From the NCBI RefSeq assembly GCF_036898095.1, contig NC_090767.1:26802001-26866000 (forward strand): a DNA stretch of 64,000 nt, given 5' to 3'. The notes under the pieces are model-generated. The model saw nothing but the letters and a program-made list of their open reading frames with translations. It was not told the origin of the DNA and did no database searches. Numbering within the stretch: position 1 is the stretch's first letter; every line of letters begins with the position of its first letter. The stretch is from Palaemon carinicauda (lineage: Eukaryota; Arthropoda; Malacostraca; Decapoda; Palaemonidae). The position numbers and the translations under genes were made by a program. Positions 1 to 10,801 of the stretch are shown piece by piece.

Positions 1-1180
1 AACCGATGATCAAGATCAACTGTTACTTTGATCAGTGAGGAGTTTGAGGTACTCTCTCAAGAGAACAGCAGTAGCCCTCCCCCGAGTGTCAGCACGGAGA
101 AGGTTAAGAGGAAGATCACCAAAAACACCATCTCTGCTTGGATTCACAGGGTCACTGATCTGGCCCTGAATCTCGATCCTCCTCCAGAGACGAGGCAACC
201 CAGAGTTCATGACATTAAGGGCATCAGCGCGTCCCTAGCGTTCAAGAAGAACTACTCTGTGATGCAGGTCTTACAAGCGGGTATGTGGAAGTGTCGGAAT
301 ACCTTCACCGCCCACTACCTGTATAACGTGACCTACATGAACTGGAGACGTTCTCCATTGGCCCTGTGGTGGCCGCACAACAAGTGGTTTAGACACCTCA
401 GGCTCCTTGAGGAACAAGTAGCAGATGGTTAAGGGCAAAGGTTACCCGGGATTAGTCTGGGATGAATGATAAGAATGACTGGCTCTTTGTCTCTTTCATT
501 TTCCCCTCTCTTGGGAACAGCACCTACGGTCCTCGGCAAGTTGGCCTCATCTGTCTGCGGGTAAAACCATTTCCTTGTGTAACCAAACATAGAAATAATG
601 CTTGCTGCATCCCCATACCCCTGGCGAGGTGGGATTGGGTAACGTCTATGGTTGATTCGAAGAGTCCTATGTTTCTGAGAAATCTTACCTAGACTAATCA
701 CACTGCTAGTTTCACACAATCACTCAGATTGCTCAGGCAGCTAAACAGGTTTTGCACAGATTTTAGTGAGGTATCAGGGTTTCTCCCTACAGGGAAAAAC
801 CCTGGGTCAAACACCAGCCAGTTGGTTTGGACTTCCACCCTCCTAAAGGGTGATTCTTCCTTTATAAAGAGCAAAATGGTTTGTATTTAATGTCGGAACA
901 AATGACAAATTTGAAAGTAATTTCCATTTTTCCTAACGATACAAACCTTAATCTTGTACCCTTGTAAGTCCTGCTTGCAATCAAAAGTGACGAGACAACA
1001 CAGGTGTGTGTGAGCAGGGTAGCAGGCTACCCCTCCACCCCCGCTAACCAGTGGTGAGGTAGTTACACCTAGCTAAAAGTCTTATGGCTAGTCCTCCAGC
1101 TTCCCCGAAATTATAACCCTAATAAATACCTCAATGTTTGTATTGTTAGGAAAAATACAAATTACTTGGAAATTTGTTAT
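1..1180 (+). mobile_element. DIRS-like element A, 3' end fragment
   Basis: This is the 3' terminal part of a DIRS-type retrotransposon of the same family as elements B and D. It begins inside the YR domain, continues through a 3' untranslated region that aligns by eye with 7870-8450 and 35520-36070 (same order of blocks after the YR stop), and includes an internal complementary region near 880-950 and an outward terminal repeat near 1035-1180. The 5' side is cut by the window edge. There are no target-site duplications to look for, as expected for YR elements. Boundaries are approximate. Confidence 0.75.
28..432 (+). pseudogene. Tyrosine recombinase C-terminal fragment (element A)
   Basis: The 134 codons match the C-terminal catalytic half of the YR of element B: the blocks TKNTISAWI, HDIKGISASLAF and VLQAGMWK correspond to TKNTISAWI, HDVRGIATSLAF and VLQAGVWK in B. 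The H-x-x-R pair has become H-D-I-K (Arg to Lys). The Trp of the active-site helix and the final HYL motif with the nucleophilic Tyr remain. YRs of DIRS elements insert the circular cDNA by tyrosine-mediated strand exchange. The upstream part is frameshifted (stop at base 7 of the window), there is no ATG, and the Arg change argues for inactivity. I therefore call it a pseudogene. Confidence 0.7.
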
Positions 1181-1492
1181 ATCTATTATGTCCCCGTTCT
1201 TCAAACAAGGTGGAGTCGGGCAATGTATAGATTATGAACGGGCTCACCCCTACTCTGTACTTATCTATTCACCTCCCATTGAAATCTTTTACTCTTTCCA
1301 GCACTGATTGCCCAGGCTGTCATCCTACGAGGAAAGCGAGGTGTCAGGCTGCCTCTTGAGGAGCTCTTATGAAGCACATGAGGTCATCCTGGGACAGTAG
1401 CCAGCCAGTTGGTTTGAGGTTCTCAACCCACCTTAAGGTGAGTCTCCTACGTAAAGAACAGAAGGTTTGTATGCTGCACTGGAACAAATGAC
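1181..1492 (+). repeat. DIRS 3' UTR / ICR-like scrap between A and B
   Basis: Bases about 1330-1492 repeat, with divergence, the sequence that precedes the complementary region in element A (the block around CCAGCCAGTTGGTTTG and a later GGAACAAATGACA). The scrap stops exactly where element B begins, so B seems to abut or interrupt another family member. I see no gene in 1181-1330. Confidence 0.5.
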
Positions 1493-2550
1493 AATGGATC
1501 CCTAACTGGAATACAAACCAACGCTATTTATGGGGGATATATAGGGGTATTACTTTCGGCAAGGCTGAAAGGAAAAGCCAATAGAATTCAGCGAGGGTTA
1601 ACCAACCATACTGCTAGCTAGCGGAGGGAGGGGGGGGGGTTTAGTATCTTCCTCTCTCAACTACACACCTGCGACTGTACTTTGCTTTTGGCTCGGAGGG
1701 AGAACGGTTGTTACTGCTCCTCCTCCTCACCAATTTGGACAGCCATTACTGATCACTTTTTTGTTTTTTCTTTTCAGTTTGTGTGTGCCTTCCCTGCCAG
1801 CCATGCGTAACTGCCCTGGGCTCGTCGATTGGCAAGTCAGCAGCCTGTTCTTCTCCAGCTCGTCAGCAGCCTTTGGCTGCACACCTGTCTCTTTCCTGTT
1901 GTTCCCCAACGACTTGTCGCTCTCCAAAAGAGGAAAGCAAACGTCGCCAGACGTGCGCTCCTCACCGCTCGCCGATGCACTGATCGCTCAGATGATAGCC
2001 AACAGACGGATGCTCATGACTGGGCTACTATAGCACATCGGCTCCAAGAACCAGCCTCCCGATAGGTGCTAACGTTCGTTAGATCTCCAGCACTGATTTG
2101 AGCGTCGTCAATTGTGGGAAGAGAGGCCTGCAAGACCTTCTCCTCCTCGAGCTCTGGAACTCCCACCCGAGAGACGAAAGTCTCCTCCCCATCATTCACC
2201 GTTGCCTCGTTCTCCTCTCCGCAAATGCAGAACATCACGCTCGCCTGGAAGAGCGGAAAAAAGCAAGCTGCAGGAATTCAAGATTCCAAAGAGACCACCT
2301 TCACGGTCGATTCCTGTTGTTTGGAAGGAGACTGCAGCTCCGCATCCTCCCTCTAACTCCTCCTGGATGTCAGATAAGGCTCCCTTGTGGGGTCCCTCTT
2401 CGTCGTTCTATATAGGGTAACTTTCCGACAGTGCCACAATCGGTCTGCAGCCGTGAATTGCAAGATCATGTTTTATTCATAGTTTGTTGTTCTCTTTATA
2501 TCAATACATTATGATTTTGAGTTTTTTATTCATAGTTTAATGTTATCTCT
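1493..2550 (+). repeat. Element B 5' terminal repeat and 5' UTR
   Basis: The first ~180 bases are a diverged inverse copy of the 3' terminal repeat (CTAGCTAGCGG block, G-run at about 1628-1640). The stretch to about 1750 matches the 5' region of element D (the TTTTGGCTCGGA block occurs in both, 1687-1699 and 28444-28456). Short ORFs at 1761-2420 overlap in several frames and have no recognisable motif. I read them as decayed leader or gag N-terminal sequence. Confidence 0.5.
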
Positions 2551-3427
2551 ATGTTCCAAAATATTGAGTTTGGAACCTTGGTTAGGTCAGTAACCCAGGC
2601 CTTTACGGCAGGTATCCCACCTGCTTATCCTTCGGGAACTCCCAGGATTCCCCTGGAAGAATCTTTCTCTACATTTTCAGACCCACGGCGAAGATCCACG
2701 GTCCCTCCCCGTCAAAAAACTTTGGTTTCTTCTTCTCCCCTGAAGCGGAAAAGAGGAGTCCCTGATGAAGTACTGTAGCTTCATGTAGGGTCAAGCTGAC
2801 CCCCGTCAGGTCGTCCAAGGGGAGGTCAAGTGTTGCCCTGCCCACTTCTCCTCACCCTCCTGCTCCTCACTCATCGATTCAGTCAGAGTTCTCTCTCTCA
2901 GGGAAGAGTCCTTATGTGACTTTTTCTGTCCTTTGCTCATTGAGGAAGTCCCACGAGACCACAGAGTAGTCTCGAAACCCATGGAAGAGTCCATCCTTCC
3001 CCCTACGGGTGACCAACAGAAGGTCGTTCCATCCAAACCTCCTGTGCTAGAGACTTTCTTCCCTCCGAGGAAAGAGTCTAAGGATTCAAAAACTCTGCCA
3101 AAGTCCTCATTGGGGATTACAAGACCTGCGGAGTGGGTCAAGCAGTCTACATTTGACCACTTCGATAACGACCACGACCCACCCCGAGGTGATGTATCGT
3201 GCGTGGAAGACAACGATTCGGCTGCCAGTCCTTCTTCAGAAGCTGAACAGAAAGAGTCAGAACATGGCATCCGGCAGGTTCTAGCTTGCATGAGTTCACT
3301 CAGTGGGTTGGCAGACCCATTGATGGCTCCTCAGGAGGGCAAGGTCATGGTCTTGGACCACGTCTTTGGCACTCGGAAGCCCCCAAGAACAGCGAAGGTC
3401 TCAGGGACTGAAGAGTGCCCGGCGTAA
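2551..3427 (+). pseudogene. Gag-like relic, N-terminal part (element B)
   Basis: Two consecutive ORFs in different frames (2551-2778 and 2933-3427) are rich in Pro, Ser and Lys/Arg. One has the basic stretch SSPLKRKRGV. They sit where DIRS elements carry gag, upstream of RT and on the same strand. No zinc knuckle is visible. A run of frameshifts and stops separates them, so this is a broken gene. Assignment rests on position and composition, not on a diagnostic motif. Confidence 0.45.
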
Positions 3428-3501
3428 GGTGTCTGCCCAGCTCTCCGAGTCCTCTAGCTCTCTTCGATCAGGCTCATCCTTAAAACTACTGCAACATCTG
3501 A

Positions 3502-4197
3502 GTGTCCAGCAGAGAAATTTTTAAGAGGTCCTTGACGAGTGTCTCCCGGCCCTTAGAGGAACTTACGAAGGGGATCTCTCTAAAGAGACTCTTCGGGCTT
3601 CAAGTTTACTTCTCAGCTTCGGAAATTCTAAGCAAAGAGAAAGTGGCGAAGCATGCCATGCAGGCTACTTTTTGGCTGGATCTATGGTTGGGATCAGTGA
3701 GAAACCTGGTGCAAACAAAGGGTTTTTCCAAAGAAGACTCCCGGAAAGGGATGGAGACTTTCCTCCTGTCGGGTATTTGGACTATTGAGTTCGTTGCCCA
3801 CCAAGTAGTGAACTTGTGGGCGAACGCCATCTTAAGGCTTAGAGATGCAATAATCGAGAGATTCCATTTCCAAGTCCCAAACTGCGAGATAGCGAAATTC
3901 CAAAACTCCTCTCTGAAGGGTTCCCCTTTGTTCAAGCTGGGGGATGTCGAGCGAGCTGCGGAGAGATGGAGGAAGTCCTACCAGGACTCCCTCCTCCATA
4001 GGACCTTGACATCCCGCCCCTACGGACTACGTTCTCTCCCGCAGACGAAACAACAGAAACCAACGCTGAACAGGACTGCGGCAACAGACAACAAGGTGTC
4101 TAAAAGCCCCTTACCTGTCAAGTCAAACAAGGCTCCAAGTAGTCCTGTGGAGGGAAGTATCCTAGAGGAGTCGGCCGTGGCCGCAAATGCTATGTGA
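3502..4197 (+). pseudogene. Gag-like relic, C-terminal part (element B)
   Basis: An open frame of about 230 codons beginning MSSREIFKRSLTSVSRPLEE. It contains an Arg-Trp helix (DVERAAERWRKSYQDSLLH) and a low-complexity tail rich in Pro, Ser and Thr. A 45113-46828 ORF in element E, also placed just before RT, has the same kind of layout (helical central part, then a basic low-complexity tail). DIRS gag proteins form the particle in which reverse transcription occurs. The frame is intact over its length but disconnected from both the upstream gag ORFs and RT. Confidence 0.5.
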
Positions 4198-5700
4198 TTC
4201 CCCTGCTTGTCCACCAGTGGGGGAATGCCTGCATTGCTGCCCGAAGAGCTGGATGCAGCTTGGGGCCGAACCCTGGATAGTCTCCGTGATTAGTTCAGGG
4301 TATCGCATCCCGTTCACTCAATCTCTACCCCCACTGATCAAGACACTAGTGTCAACTAGCTCCTATGCAAAGGGATCTGCAAAGAAGCTGGCTCTTCGGG
4401 CTGAAGTCCAGACCACGTTGAAGAAGAGCACTCTCTAAAAATTCCTCGGCGACTCCCCAGGCTTTTCCAGTCGACTCGTTTATGTGAAAAAGGCGTCTGG
4501 AGGCTTGAGACCAGTCATCGACCTCTCAGCTCTGAACAAGTTATTTAAACCTCGTTCAGCACGGATACGGTTTATTGGTTTGCGGACTGTGGCCAGATGT
4601 AGCACGCAGACTGCCTAGTGTCTGAATGCCAACCACACTCCAACATTCACTAAACACAAAGATGATATGATGGAATAATCATAAACCTGGGTAAAAGGTA
4701 AACAATCAAGAGAGCTGGGCAATGGGCACCACCCCTCAATTTTTTATACTAGGCAAGGGGACCCAGCAAGAACCTGAAATTTCCCTATTATCTTTTTTTG
4801 GTTCCCCGTCTCTCTTTGCAGTGCTATGCATGAAGTTCTAAATAAGATGAGCAATATGCTTTCTAGGTAGCAGGTTTCCTCATTATATTTCAAGTTATTT
4901 GAATATTACAAATATTAGGAGAGAAAAAAATGTTACAAAGAAAAACAAACTTCAGGCTTGAACGGGGAATATCTTAGGTGAGGAAGTGCATTGAAATAGG
5001 ATTAAAAAAAAATTATTCAAATAATTGAGAAAAAAACAAATTTCATATATGTGAAAATACAGGTTTACAAAACCAGGAGAGATATATCTCTTTATACAGA
5101 ACCTCTTTGGAATCAAAACTAAATATTTAATCTACATATACAAAGACCAACATAAGTGTAAATATTTAGGCTGAATTCAAATGCAATTTGACAGGTCACT
5201 TCAGTTAGGATCAAAGGGATTGTAAAACAATATTACCTATCTCTACATTCTCATTTTAACATCAGAAAGAGGCCCCTCCTCTAGATTGCATAGTCACACA
5301 CACACAAAAAAAATAATTCATTCATTTTAAGTCAGACAAGGGGTAAGACCGCAGGACTTCATGTGCACCCTAGATCTAAAGGATGCATACTTCCAGATCC
5401 CAATCCATCCGTCTTCAAAGAAGTATCTCAAAATCACACTAGACAACAAGAAATACCAGTTCAAGGTACTGTGCTTCGGTCTTTCCACAGCACCTCACGT
5501 TTTCACGAGAGTGTTCACCCTAGTGTCATTTTGGGCTCACAGAATCGGCATCCGTCTCCTATGCTATCTGGAAGTGTGGCTGAGTGTAGCAGAATCGGTG
5601 GCGCCCTTTCTTCAGCACAGTTACAAACTTCTGGGACTTTGCCAAGATCTGTGAATCTTGGTTAACTCCAAGAAGTCATCTCTGCTTCCCTCTTAACGAC
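4187..5700 (+). pseudogene. Reverse transcriptase, interrupted (element B)
   Basis: RT of the DIRS type. The N-terminal part (4187-4438) has GYRIPF and PPLIKT; then GGLRPVIDLSALNK is read at 4498-4541 in the same region. A foreign ~0.75-kb segment (about 4568-5328) follows. RT resumes with CTLDLKDAYFQIPIHPSSKK (5364-5423; the D of LDLKDAYF is a catalytic Asp) and LCFGLSTAPHVFTRVF. The YLDDW box of the family is YLEVW here, so both catalytic aspartates of the box are lost. Several frame breaks follow. The enzyme would copy the element RNA into cDNA; this copy is dead. Confidence 0.8.
4568..5328. mobile_element. Unidentified AT-rich insertion inside RT of element B
   Basis: The RT reading breaks after the motif RPVIDLSALNK and resumes at PQDFMCTLDL; the expected RT sequence between them is missing and replaced by about 760 AT-rich bases with a CA-tract and A-runs near 5296-5314. 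I recognise no ORF, terminal inverted repeat or clear target duplication. It could be a 5'-truncated retroelement or a SINE-like unit. Ends are estimated from where homology to RT stops. Confidence 0.5.
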
Positions 5701-5959
5701 TGGTATACTTAGGAATGATAATAGACACCAATCTTCACAAAGCTTTCCCATCACACGAGAGGGTAGTGAAGCTGAGGAAGGTTGCAAGACCTTTCCTCAT
5801 ACAAGAACTCCCACTCCTTGGGCACCTATCATCCATGGCCCATCTAGTTCTCAATGCCTGCCTGAGAGGATACGATCTCTCCAATAATGGCTAAAGTCCA
5901 ACTGGAATGAGGCCTTCGTTTCCCCGGACATTGCGATCTCATGGGACCAGAAGAACGGA

Positions 5960-6392
5960 CGGACTTCGAGTGGTGGGTGGCAGACGAGAATCTACTAAAG
6001 GGTGTCGACCTTCTTGTCCCTCCCCCAGGACTTGATGCTCTTCTCAGATACATCAAAAGAAGGGGTGAGGCCCCATGTGCTGCACCACACGACCTCAGGC
6101 CTCTGGTCAGAGTCAGAGAAGTACCTCCACATAAATCTCCTAGAGATGAAGGCTGTCTTTCTGGCCCTTCAACAGTTCCACTAGTACCTGGCAAGTCACT
6201 CTGGTGGTGATGAGCGACAACACCACAGTAGTGGCCTACATCAACAAACAAGGAGGTACTTTTTCACAGCAACTATCACATCTAGCAGTAGAGATACTGA
6301 GATGGGCCGAAATCCACTCGATACCACTATCGGCACGCTTCATTTCAGGCAAAAGGAATGTGCTTGCTGACAATCTGAGCAGAGCGTCTTAG
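5960..6392 (+). pseudogene. RNase H domain (element B)
   Basis: Two adjacent frames carry an RNase H fold. The first has LMLFSDTSKEG with the first Asp and NLLEMKAVFLALQQF with the catalytic Glu (6030-6181). After an in-frame TAG at 6182-6184 the second continues with VMSDNTTVVAYINKQGG (third acidic residue) and VLADNLSR (last Asp; 6204-6392). All four acidic positions of RNase HI can be seen. The enzyme degrades the RNA of RNA:DNA hybrids after RT. A stop codon splits it, so it is not expressed as one piece. Confidence 0.8.
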
Positions 6393-6395
6393 ATA

Positions 6396-6830
6396 GTGAG
6401 TACCGAGTGGTCTTTGGATCATCTAGTAGCCAACAAAGTCCTGACTTTGTGGGGTTCTCCGACTGTGGATCTGTTCGCAACGGCCCTGAGCTTCAGGCTC
6501 CCGCTGTACTGCTCCCCAGTCCCTGACCCCAAAGCTCTCTGGCAAGATGCTTTCCAGCAACGGTGGGACAACATAGATGTTTACGCCTTTCCCCCATTCA
6601 GTCTGATGAGGAGGGTACTCAACAAGACCAGAACATCGGTCAATCTTTCAATGACACTCATAGCTCCGCTATGGCATCACGTGGAATGGTTCCCGGACCT
6701 TCTGCAACTCCTAACGGAGCTACCAAGAGAGCTCCCTCCACGACACAATCTTCTCAAGCAACCACATGCCAACATCTTCCACAAAGCAGTAGCTTCGCTA
6801 CGACTTCACGTCTGGAGACTGTCCAGCATC
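6396..6830 (+). pseudogene. Post-RNase H connector domain (element B)
   Basis: An open stretch with the conserved DIRS connector motifs VDLFATALSFRLPLYCSPVP, DVYAFPPFSLMRRVL and LIAPLWHHVEWFPDLL. The same blocks occur in element E (IDLFATL, LYAFPPF, LVAPLWPAREWF) and more weakly in C (LFPPVNLLMKVLHKL). In DIRS1-like elements this interval between RNase H and YR has been annotated as a methyltransferase-like domain. I do not see a catalytic DPPY-type motif here and leave the function open. The following YR is in another frame and overlaps the end of this one, as is usual for the superfamily. Confidence 0.65.
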
Positions 6831-7831
6831 TCCTCTCTGAGAGAGGATTTTCGCAGCAAGTTGCTGTCAGGATGTCTGGACACCTGCGAAAGTCATCTTC
6901 AGCAGTCTACCAGGCAAAGTGGAAAGTCTTCTGTGATTGGTGTCGTGGAAGGGGTATCTCTCCACTTGATGCCACTATTCTAACAATAGCGGAGTTCCTC
7001 GTATATTTGCTTAAAGAAATGCGCCTTTCAGTCTCGGCAGTGAAAGGCTATCGCTCAGCCTTAAGTCTAGCCTTCAGGCTGAAAGGAATGGACATTTCTT
7101 CATTGCTAGAACTTTCTCTACTCATACGTAGTTATGAACTTACCTGCCCTCAGTCGGAAGTGAGACCTCCCCCTTGGAACGTGGTTCGAGTTCTCAGGTC
7201 TCTTAAGAGACCTCCCTATGAACCATTACGCCAGGAATCAGATCGCCGCCTAACCTGGAAGACAGTGTTCCTGCTAGCTTTGGCTTCGGCCAAGCGAGTC
7301 AGCGAACTTCATGGTCTCTCGTATGACATTGCCCATTCAAGGGGATGGGAGGAGGTAATGTTCAGCTTCGTCCCTGAGTTTATTACTAAGACTCAGAATC
7401 CTGGAGTAGCGGTTCCTCGATTCGACTCCTTCCGGATTTCTAGTCTCCGCTCTGTAACAGATGACCCAGACCATCTCTTACTATGCCCAGTAAGGAGTTT
7501 GAGACTCTACCTCAAAAGAACAGCTGCAGTCCATCCTCATGTGCCAGCTCTATTCGTCAGCACAGGAAGGACTAAGAGGAGGGTCACCAAGAACACCATC
7601 TCTGCTTGGATTCGTAGGGTCATTGATCTGGCCTTGAATCCAGATCCTCCTCCGTCATGTCACCCTAGAGCACATGATGTCAGGGGCATAGCTACGTCCC
7701 TGGCCTTCAAAAGAAATTTCTCTGTGAAGCAGGTCCTGCAAGCGGGGGTGTGGAAGCGTTAAACAACGTTCACAGCCCACTACCTGCAAGACGTGACCCA
7801 CAGGAGGCTCGATATGTTCTCTATCGGCCCT
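6800..7831 (+). pseudogene. Tyrosine recombinase (element B), nonsense before the nucleophile
   Basis: The N-terminal SAM-like core-binding part spans 6810-7120 (ERGFSQQVAVRMSGHLRKSS, YQAKWKVFCDWC, FLVYLLKE, KGYRSALSLAF). The catalytic part follows: the first Arg in LASAKRVSELHGLS (7279-7320), H-D-V-R in HDVRGIATSLAF (7674-7710) and Trp in LQAGVWKR. A TAA at 7760-7762 then stops the frame, and only beyond it lies TTFTAHYLQDV with the nucleophilic Tyr. The protein that can be made (ending at 7762) lacks its Tyr. The longer open frame to the left of 6800 is overlap with the connector in another frame. Confidence 0.85.
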
Positions 7832-8364
7832 GTGGTGGCTGCACAACAGCTGGTTTAAAACCTCAAGCTCCTTATTGGACAAGTAGCAGAAGGTTGAGGG
7901 CAATGTTACCCGGTTTTAGTCTGCATGAATGAAAATGTTTAACTGGCCCTTATTCTTTTCTTCATCATCCCCTCTCTTGGGGAAGGCAGCATCCTGGGTT
8001 CTCTGCATAGCTGACCTCAAACCATTGCAGGTAAACCATGCTCCCTTGTGTTCCTAGTATTAAGTTAATACTGTTACATCCCCCATACCCTGACGAGGTG
8101 GTATTGGGAAAGTCCTAGTCTACAAGTTTCCTTCTAAAGAACTTCAGAACAACTTCCTAGGACAAGTCACACTTCTTCATACCTTCACACAGAGCTTGCG
8201 TAGGCCGCAGTCCTTGCGTAACAAGGTTCTAGCGAGGTGCAGGGGCTCTTTATTTCTTGGGTGCTTATACACTCGAATAACGAGCCCCCGGGTAAAGCCA
8301 AAATGCCAGACTGGGTTGTTCGTTCACCCTTCCTAATGGGTGAGTCACCCCTATTAAATAGTGT

Positions 8365-8434
8365 GGTTTGTATTCCAGTTACGGAACAAATGACAAATTC
8401 GTAGATAATTTGTATTTTTCCTAACTATACAAAC
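8365..8434 (+). repeat. Internal complementary region (element B)
   Basis: The first half is the reverse complement of the left end of B (1493-1519). The second half is the reverse complement of the right end of B (27471-27527). The halves meet at the AAATGAC step. This fused image of both outer ends is the hallmark of DIRS elements, whose circular replication intermediates are completed by copying across it. Confidence 0.85.
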
Positions 8435-8599
8435 CTTAGCTATTTAACCAAACTTGCCCGCCAGCCCTATCCCCCTTGAAGTCCTTCCTCCAAGCAAAGT
8501 GAGCTCAAGCACAGGTGTGTGTGAGGGGGAGCGGTAGTAAGCTACCCTCCCTACCCCCCGCTAACTAGCGGTGTGGGTAGTAAATCCTCGTTAGAAATT
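8435..8599 (+). repeat. Element B 3' terminal repeat, proximal part
   Basis: CT-rich sequence with the palindromic CGCTAACTAGCGG block, homologous to 36060-36240 in element D. It stops in mid-repeat at 8600, where element C begins. The missing remainder is at 27431-27527. Confidence 0.8.
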
Positions 8600-8945
8600 A
8601 AGGGATTTTGACGAAGGAAAAACCTGTTTCTGGGGGAGAGACCTGTGTCGCCAGGTGAAAAGGTCCTTCTTGTCACTTTCTGATATAAATATATTCCAAA
8701 TATACCAGAGAAAGATAAAGCATTGGAATGCAGAGGTTACTACCCTCGCGTGAGCACCCTTTAGGGCGTCTTGTATAAAGAAAGGCCGTGTGATAACCAC
8801 TATTCACAGGTCGTCTTCCATTTAGATAATTCCTTCGTCAATGTATTCAAGAAGGGTGTGCCGTTACAGCGGTCTCCACCGCATCAACCTGGATCATCCC
8901 ACCGACGCCCGACACCAGCGCCACCTGACATCCTTCTGTATGTAA
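8600..8945 (-). repeat. Element C 3' inverted terminal repeat
   Basis: Inverse copy of 27110-27430, including the CTGTGAATAGTGG palindrome neighbourhood near 8795-8815 and the ACGCCCGACACCAGCGCC block at 8904-8921. The outermost ~25 bases (8600-8625) are absent from the right repeat but are mirrored in the internal complementary region. Confidence 0.8.
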
Positions 8946-8997
8946 TCCAACCAGGGCATGGAAGGAACGGGGTGGGAACAAACAGGGAAGGGTTTCA

Positions 8998-9056
8998 CCG
9001 GGCGACACAGGTCTCTCCCCAGAAATAGATTTTTCCTTCATCAAAATCCCTTTTCT
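8998..9056 (-). repeat. Internal complementary region (element C)
   Basis: Near-exact reverse complement of the left extremity of C (8600-8658; blocks CACAGGTCTCTCCCC and TTTTTCCTTC). It continues into TTTTCTGG, which equals the inverse of the right extremity (27422-27430). It lies between YR and the 3' terminal repeat, its usual position in DIRS elements. Confidence 0.75.
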
Positions 9057-9439
9057 GGTGAAAAGTTACAAGAGAATGCCTTCCAAGCTCAAACAAAACA
9101 ATTAATAAAGGTAAAAGGAAAAAACCCATAAAAACGTGTAAACAGATTTACTAAATCAAAATTGGAACAGGGTTCCGCACATCTTAACACTAGGAATATG
9201 AAAATATAACTGTAAACACGTGAAAGTATGCTTGAAAAATATTATATACACTGTATAAAAAAACAAAAGTTAACAAAAGGATGAACATAATTTAGGAATG
9301 ACGTTCCAAAAGAGAATGATGCAGGGTAGCTGCATGTGTGCCACCGAGGTTAGAGGCATCGTGGTGAGAGGGGCAGGTAGAAGGGAGGAGGAGAGGATGA
9401 TGGACAAAAAATGAAAATTAGGAGGAAATTTTAATCTGG
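9057..9439 (-). other. 3' UTR of element C
   Basis: AT-rich, non-coding sequence between the YR stop and the internal complementary region. I see no motif or ORF with family resemblance. Confidence 0.5.
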
Positions 9440-10404
9440 TGAGATGAGACTCCCAGCTGCTATAGTACAAAATTTTAGGGCCTGTATGTTTTTTAGATAG
9501 TGGCGTTTAAAGACCATAGGAGATTTCCAACCTGTATACTTTTTAAGATCATCAAAATTCATGTTCAGGAAATAATTAATTGAAGTGGCTACTGCCCGGA
9601 TATCGTGTGCATGAGGAAAGGATTCCGGGTTAGCCTGTTTGATGAAGTAAAGTATTTACTGTCTAATACCTTGAATGGAGATAGTACCTCCCTGCTCTCT
9701 AATAAACAAGGGACCGGAGGAACGTGTGGCGGATCTAGCTAAAAAGGCCCTAAGAGTCACTACTGGACATAGCGAACTATCTTGTGGAAGGGGAATAATC
9801 TTCCAAGGGGACCATCTGTTTTGAGGGTCTTCATTTTTAGCTAGGAAACCTCTATCCAGGGAGAGCAGTACTTCTCCTGATGGGAGGAAATCTAGGTTCT
9901 CAGGGTTATGGGAGAGAGCTGCTAATTCTGAAATTCTGGCACCTGAGGCCATGGCTGTAAGAAATAGGGTTTTTCTAAGTAAAGAAATGTACGAGCAGGA
10001 TTCATTATTGGTAGTTGATGCCAGTTTCAAAACATCGTTTAGAAACCATGAGACCCTTTGTGGACGGATAGAAGGTCTAAGCCGAGCACAAGCTTCAGGG
10101 ATAGATGAAAAATAAGAATCTGCTAAATTAAACTTGAAGCCAACCTGAAAAATATTTTTCAGGCTGACTTAATCGTAGTGATAGTACTAGCGGCTAGACC
10201 TTTTTCGAACAGAGTTCTGAAAAATGAAATGGCCAAATTTGGGGTCATCTGAAGAATGTCTGAATTCTTTAAAAAGTCCGCTAATTTCTCAACAGCCGAA
10301 TCATATTGCCTAAAAGTTGAGTCCTTTTTGTCAGATTCAATGAATAGGACATTGTCCGGATCGATATTTGCATCTTTATTAGCTGCAAATTTCATGAAGT
10401 CCAC
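9440..10404 (-). pseudogene. Tyrosine recombinase (element C), with stops
   Basis: The N-terminal part (10404-10159) contains FRQYDSAVEKLADFL and the SAM-like helices. A one-base loss just after TTIKSA creates a TGA. The catalytic part (from about 10130) has ARLRPSIRPQRVSWFLND and the first Arg in MASGARISELAALS (9962-9921 region). A TAA at 9656-9658 interrupts it. The same frame then continues with AHDIRAVATS (H-x-x-R) and GWKSPMVFKRHYLKN, so the active-site Trp and the nucleophilic Tyr are still encoded. Only two small lesions separate it from a full YR, suggesting recent decay or sequence error. Confidence 0.8.
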
Positions 10405-10800
10405 AAAGTTAGGGTTTGGACTATTCTTGAGGAAGCGGACACAGTCTGTGTTTGGACTACCTGTGTCAATTTCAGGTGTGGGATCCGTTTGGGACGGAGT
10501 TTCAGCTCTAATAGGAGCGGAAACCAGTTGCTTTTGGGCCAGTTGGGTGTTACTAACGCTACTGTTCCTTTGAAAGATCGTAGTTTGTGTAATACCTTCA
10601 TCAGAAGATTTACTGGAGGGAACAGATAAATCTTCTGCCAGAGGTTCCAGTCTAGAGTTAATGCGTCCATGGCAAAGGCCTGAGGGTCCAGGTTGGGGCT
10701 ATGTAGCAAGGGAGTTTGTGATTGAAGCTTGTCACAAACAGGTCTACCTGGAGATCCGGCACTAGTCTGGATATCCACCGGAACGAATTCATGTCTAGGG
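10392..10800 (-). pseudogene. Connector domain and YR leader (element C)
   Basis: In the frame after the RNase H stop, the minus strand carries FAMDALTLDWNLWQKIYLFP, LMKVLHKLRS, VALVTPNWPKSNWFPLLLEL and a Ser/Thr/Gln-rich linker. These match the connector of element E (LDLYAFPPF, VAPLWPAREWF). It is reached from the RT-RNase H frame by a shift near 10800. Overlapping frames at this joint are typical of DIRS elements. Confidence 0.6.
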
Positions 10801-10801
10801 A

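Noticed and set aside
6563..6800. Open N-terminal extension of the B recombinase frame
   Set aside because: This part overlaps the connector domain in another frame and is low complexity; the YR fold starts near 6800.
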